Assembly: GCA_029233965.1 (NCBI GenBank)
Contig: JARGOP010000050.1
Span: 1-32,723 of the forward strand
Reading direction: 5' to 3'
Length of the DNA: 32,723 bases
Origin: Verrucomicrobiales bacterium
GTDB lineage: Bacteria; Verrucomicrobiota; Verrucomicrobiia; Verrucomicrobiales; DEV007
Numbering within the stretch: position 1 is the first letter of the stretch; every line of letters begins with the position of its first letter. Both the position numbers and the translations under genes were made by a program. Below, in pieces: positions 32,494 through 32,723 of this stretch. The notes below the pieces were generated by a model that saw only the letters and a list, made by a program, of their open reading frames with translations, did no database searches and had not been told where the DNA came from.

Positions 32494-32723
32494 GCGATCT
32501 TGTTTCCATTTTAATCATTGTTCCCATTCATGAAGTTTCCGAGTGGCTTTGCCGCTTTTGGTGGAGAGTAAGGCGGAAAGAGTTCAGGCACACAATCTAT
32601 TCGCTATTATGTTATCAATATCCCGCCTTTGAGAAGATACTTTATATTTTGGTCCTCCTCTAAATTGCGTGGGGTGAAAGGTCGAGTCCACCGCAGTGGA
32701 AGAGGACACGGATCCTCAAAGTG
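32494..32723. other. AT-richer region upstream of the SNF2 gene
   Basis: No gene is supported here. The stretch 32580-32670 is visibly AT-richer than the window average and likely carries the promoter of the minus-strand SNF2 gene, perhaps also one for a gene beyond the edge. TCCAC-CGCA-GTGGA at about 32687-32700 is a small hairpin. Confidence 0.3.

Noticed and set aside
1-32723. Anti-phage system, CRISPR array, toxin-antitoxin pair or biosynthetic cluster
   Set aside because: No direct repeats of CRISPR type, no paired small toxin-like genes and no nuclease/methylase partners near the SNF2 gene within the window.

Overview
The window looks like a chromosomal piece of a free-living Gram-negative heterotroph, most likely Verrucomicrobiota (or a related PVC-group bacterium). 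This is inferred from gene content: a secreted formylglycine sulfatase, a DUF1080 protein, a PQQ-type beta-propeller of the kind common in PVC genomes, a secreted EF-hand protein, the carboxynorspermidine route to polyamines, high GC and weak or absent Shine-Dalgarno sites in front of many genes. No rRNA, tRNA, CRISPR array or phage was recognised.

Left part (1-7.7 kb): the last codons of an unknown gene, a scar made of two truncated transposase genes (IS630-like and IS1380-like) meeting head to head, and a 53-residue DUF1328 membrane protein. A structured non-coding stretch follows. Then comes a leftward series: feoA-feoB-FeoB-associated Cys-rich peptide (ferrous iron uptake, with a possible Fur-like dyad upstream), a small membrane protein, carboxynorspermidine synthase and nspC (polyamine synthesis).

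Middle (7.7-17.3 kb): a leftward oppA-oppB-oppC peptide importer without ATPase genes, two rightward genes (an acidic hypothetical protein and a GYF_2-AIM24 fusion), a frameshifted remnant of a polysaccharide-export SLBB protein, rpoN (sigma-54), and a secreted PQQ-like beta-propeller.

Right (17.3-32.7 kb): a tightly coupled four-gene ABC operon of divergent Opp/Dpp type. Its binding protein has a large insertion, and its only ATPase keeps Walker A and B but has lost the ABC signature, the Q-loop Gln and the switch His. Next come an Mrp-type P-loop carrier lacking the usual CxxC, a secreted sulfatase, and an imelysin-like gene without its own signal peptide. The imelysin frame lies -1 to the sulfatase and is open from a run of nine A at the sulfatase 3' end. 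On the minus strand follow a DUF1080/EF-hand two-gene operon and a 1440-residue SNF2 helicase with a long uncharacterised N-terminal region.

The best candidates for new biology are the degenerate-ATPase ABC operon and the A9-linked sulfatase/imelysin pair. Both are inferences from sequence reading only; no database search was run.
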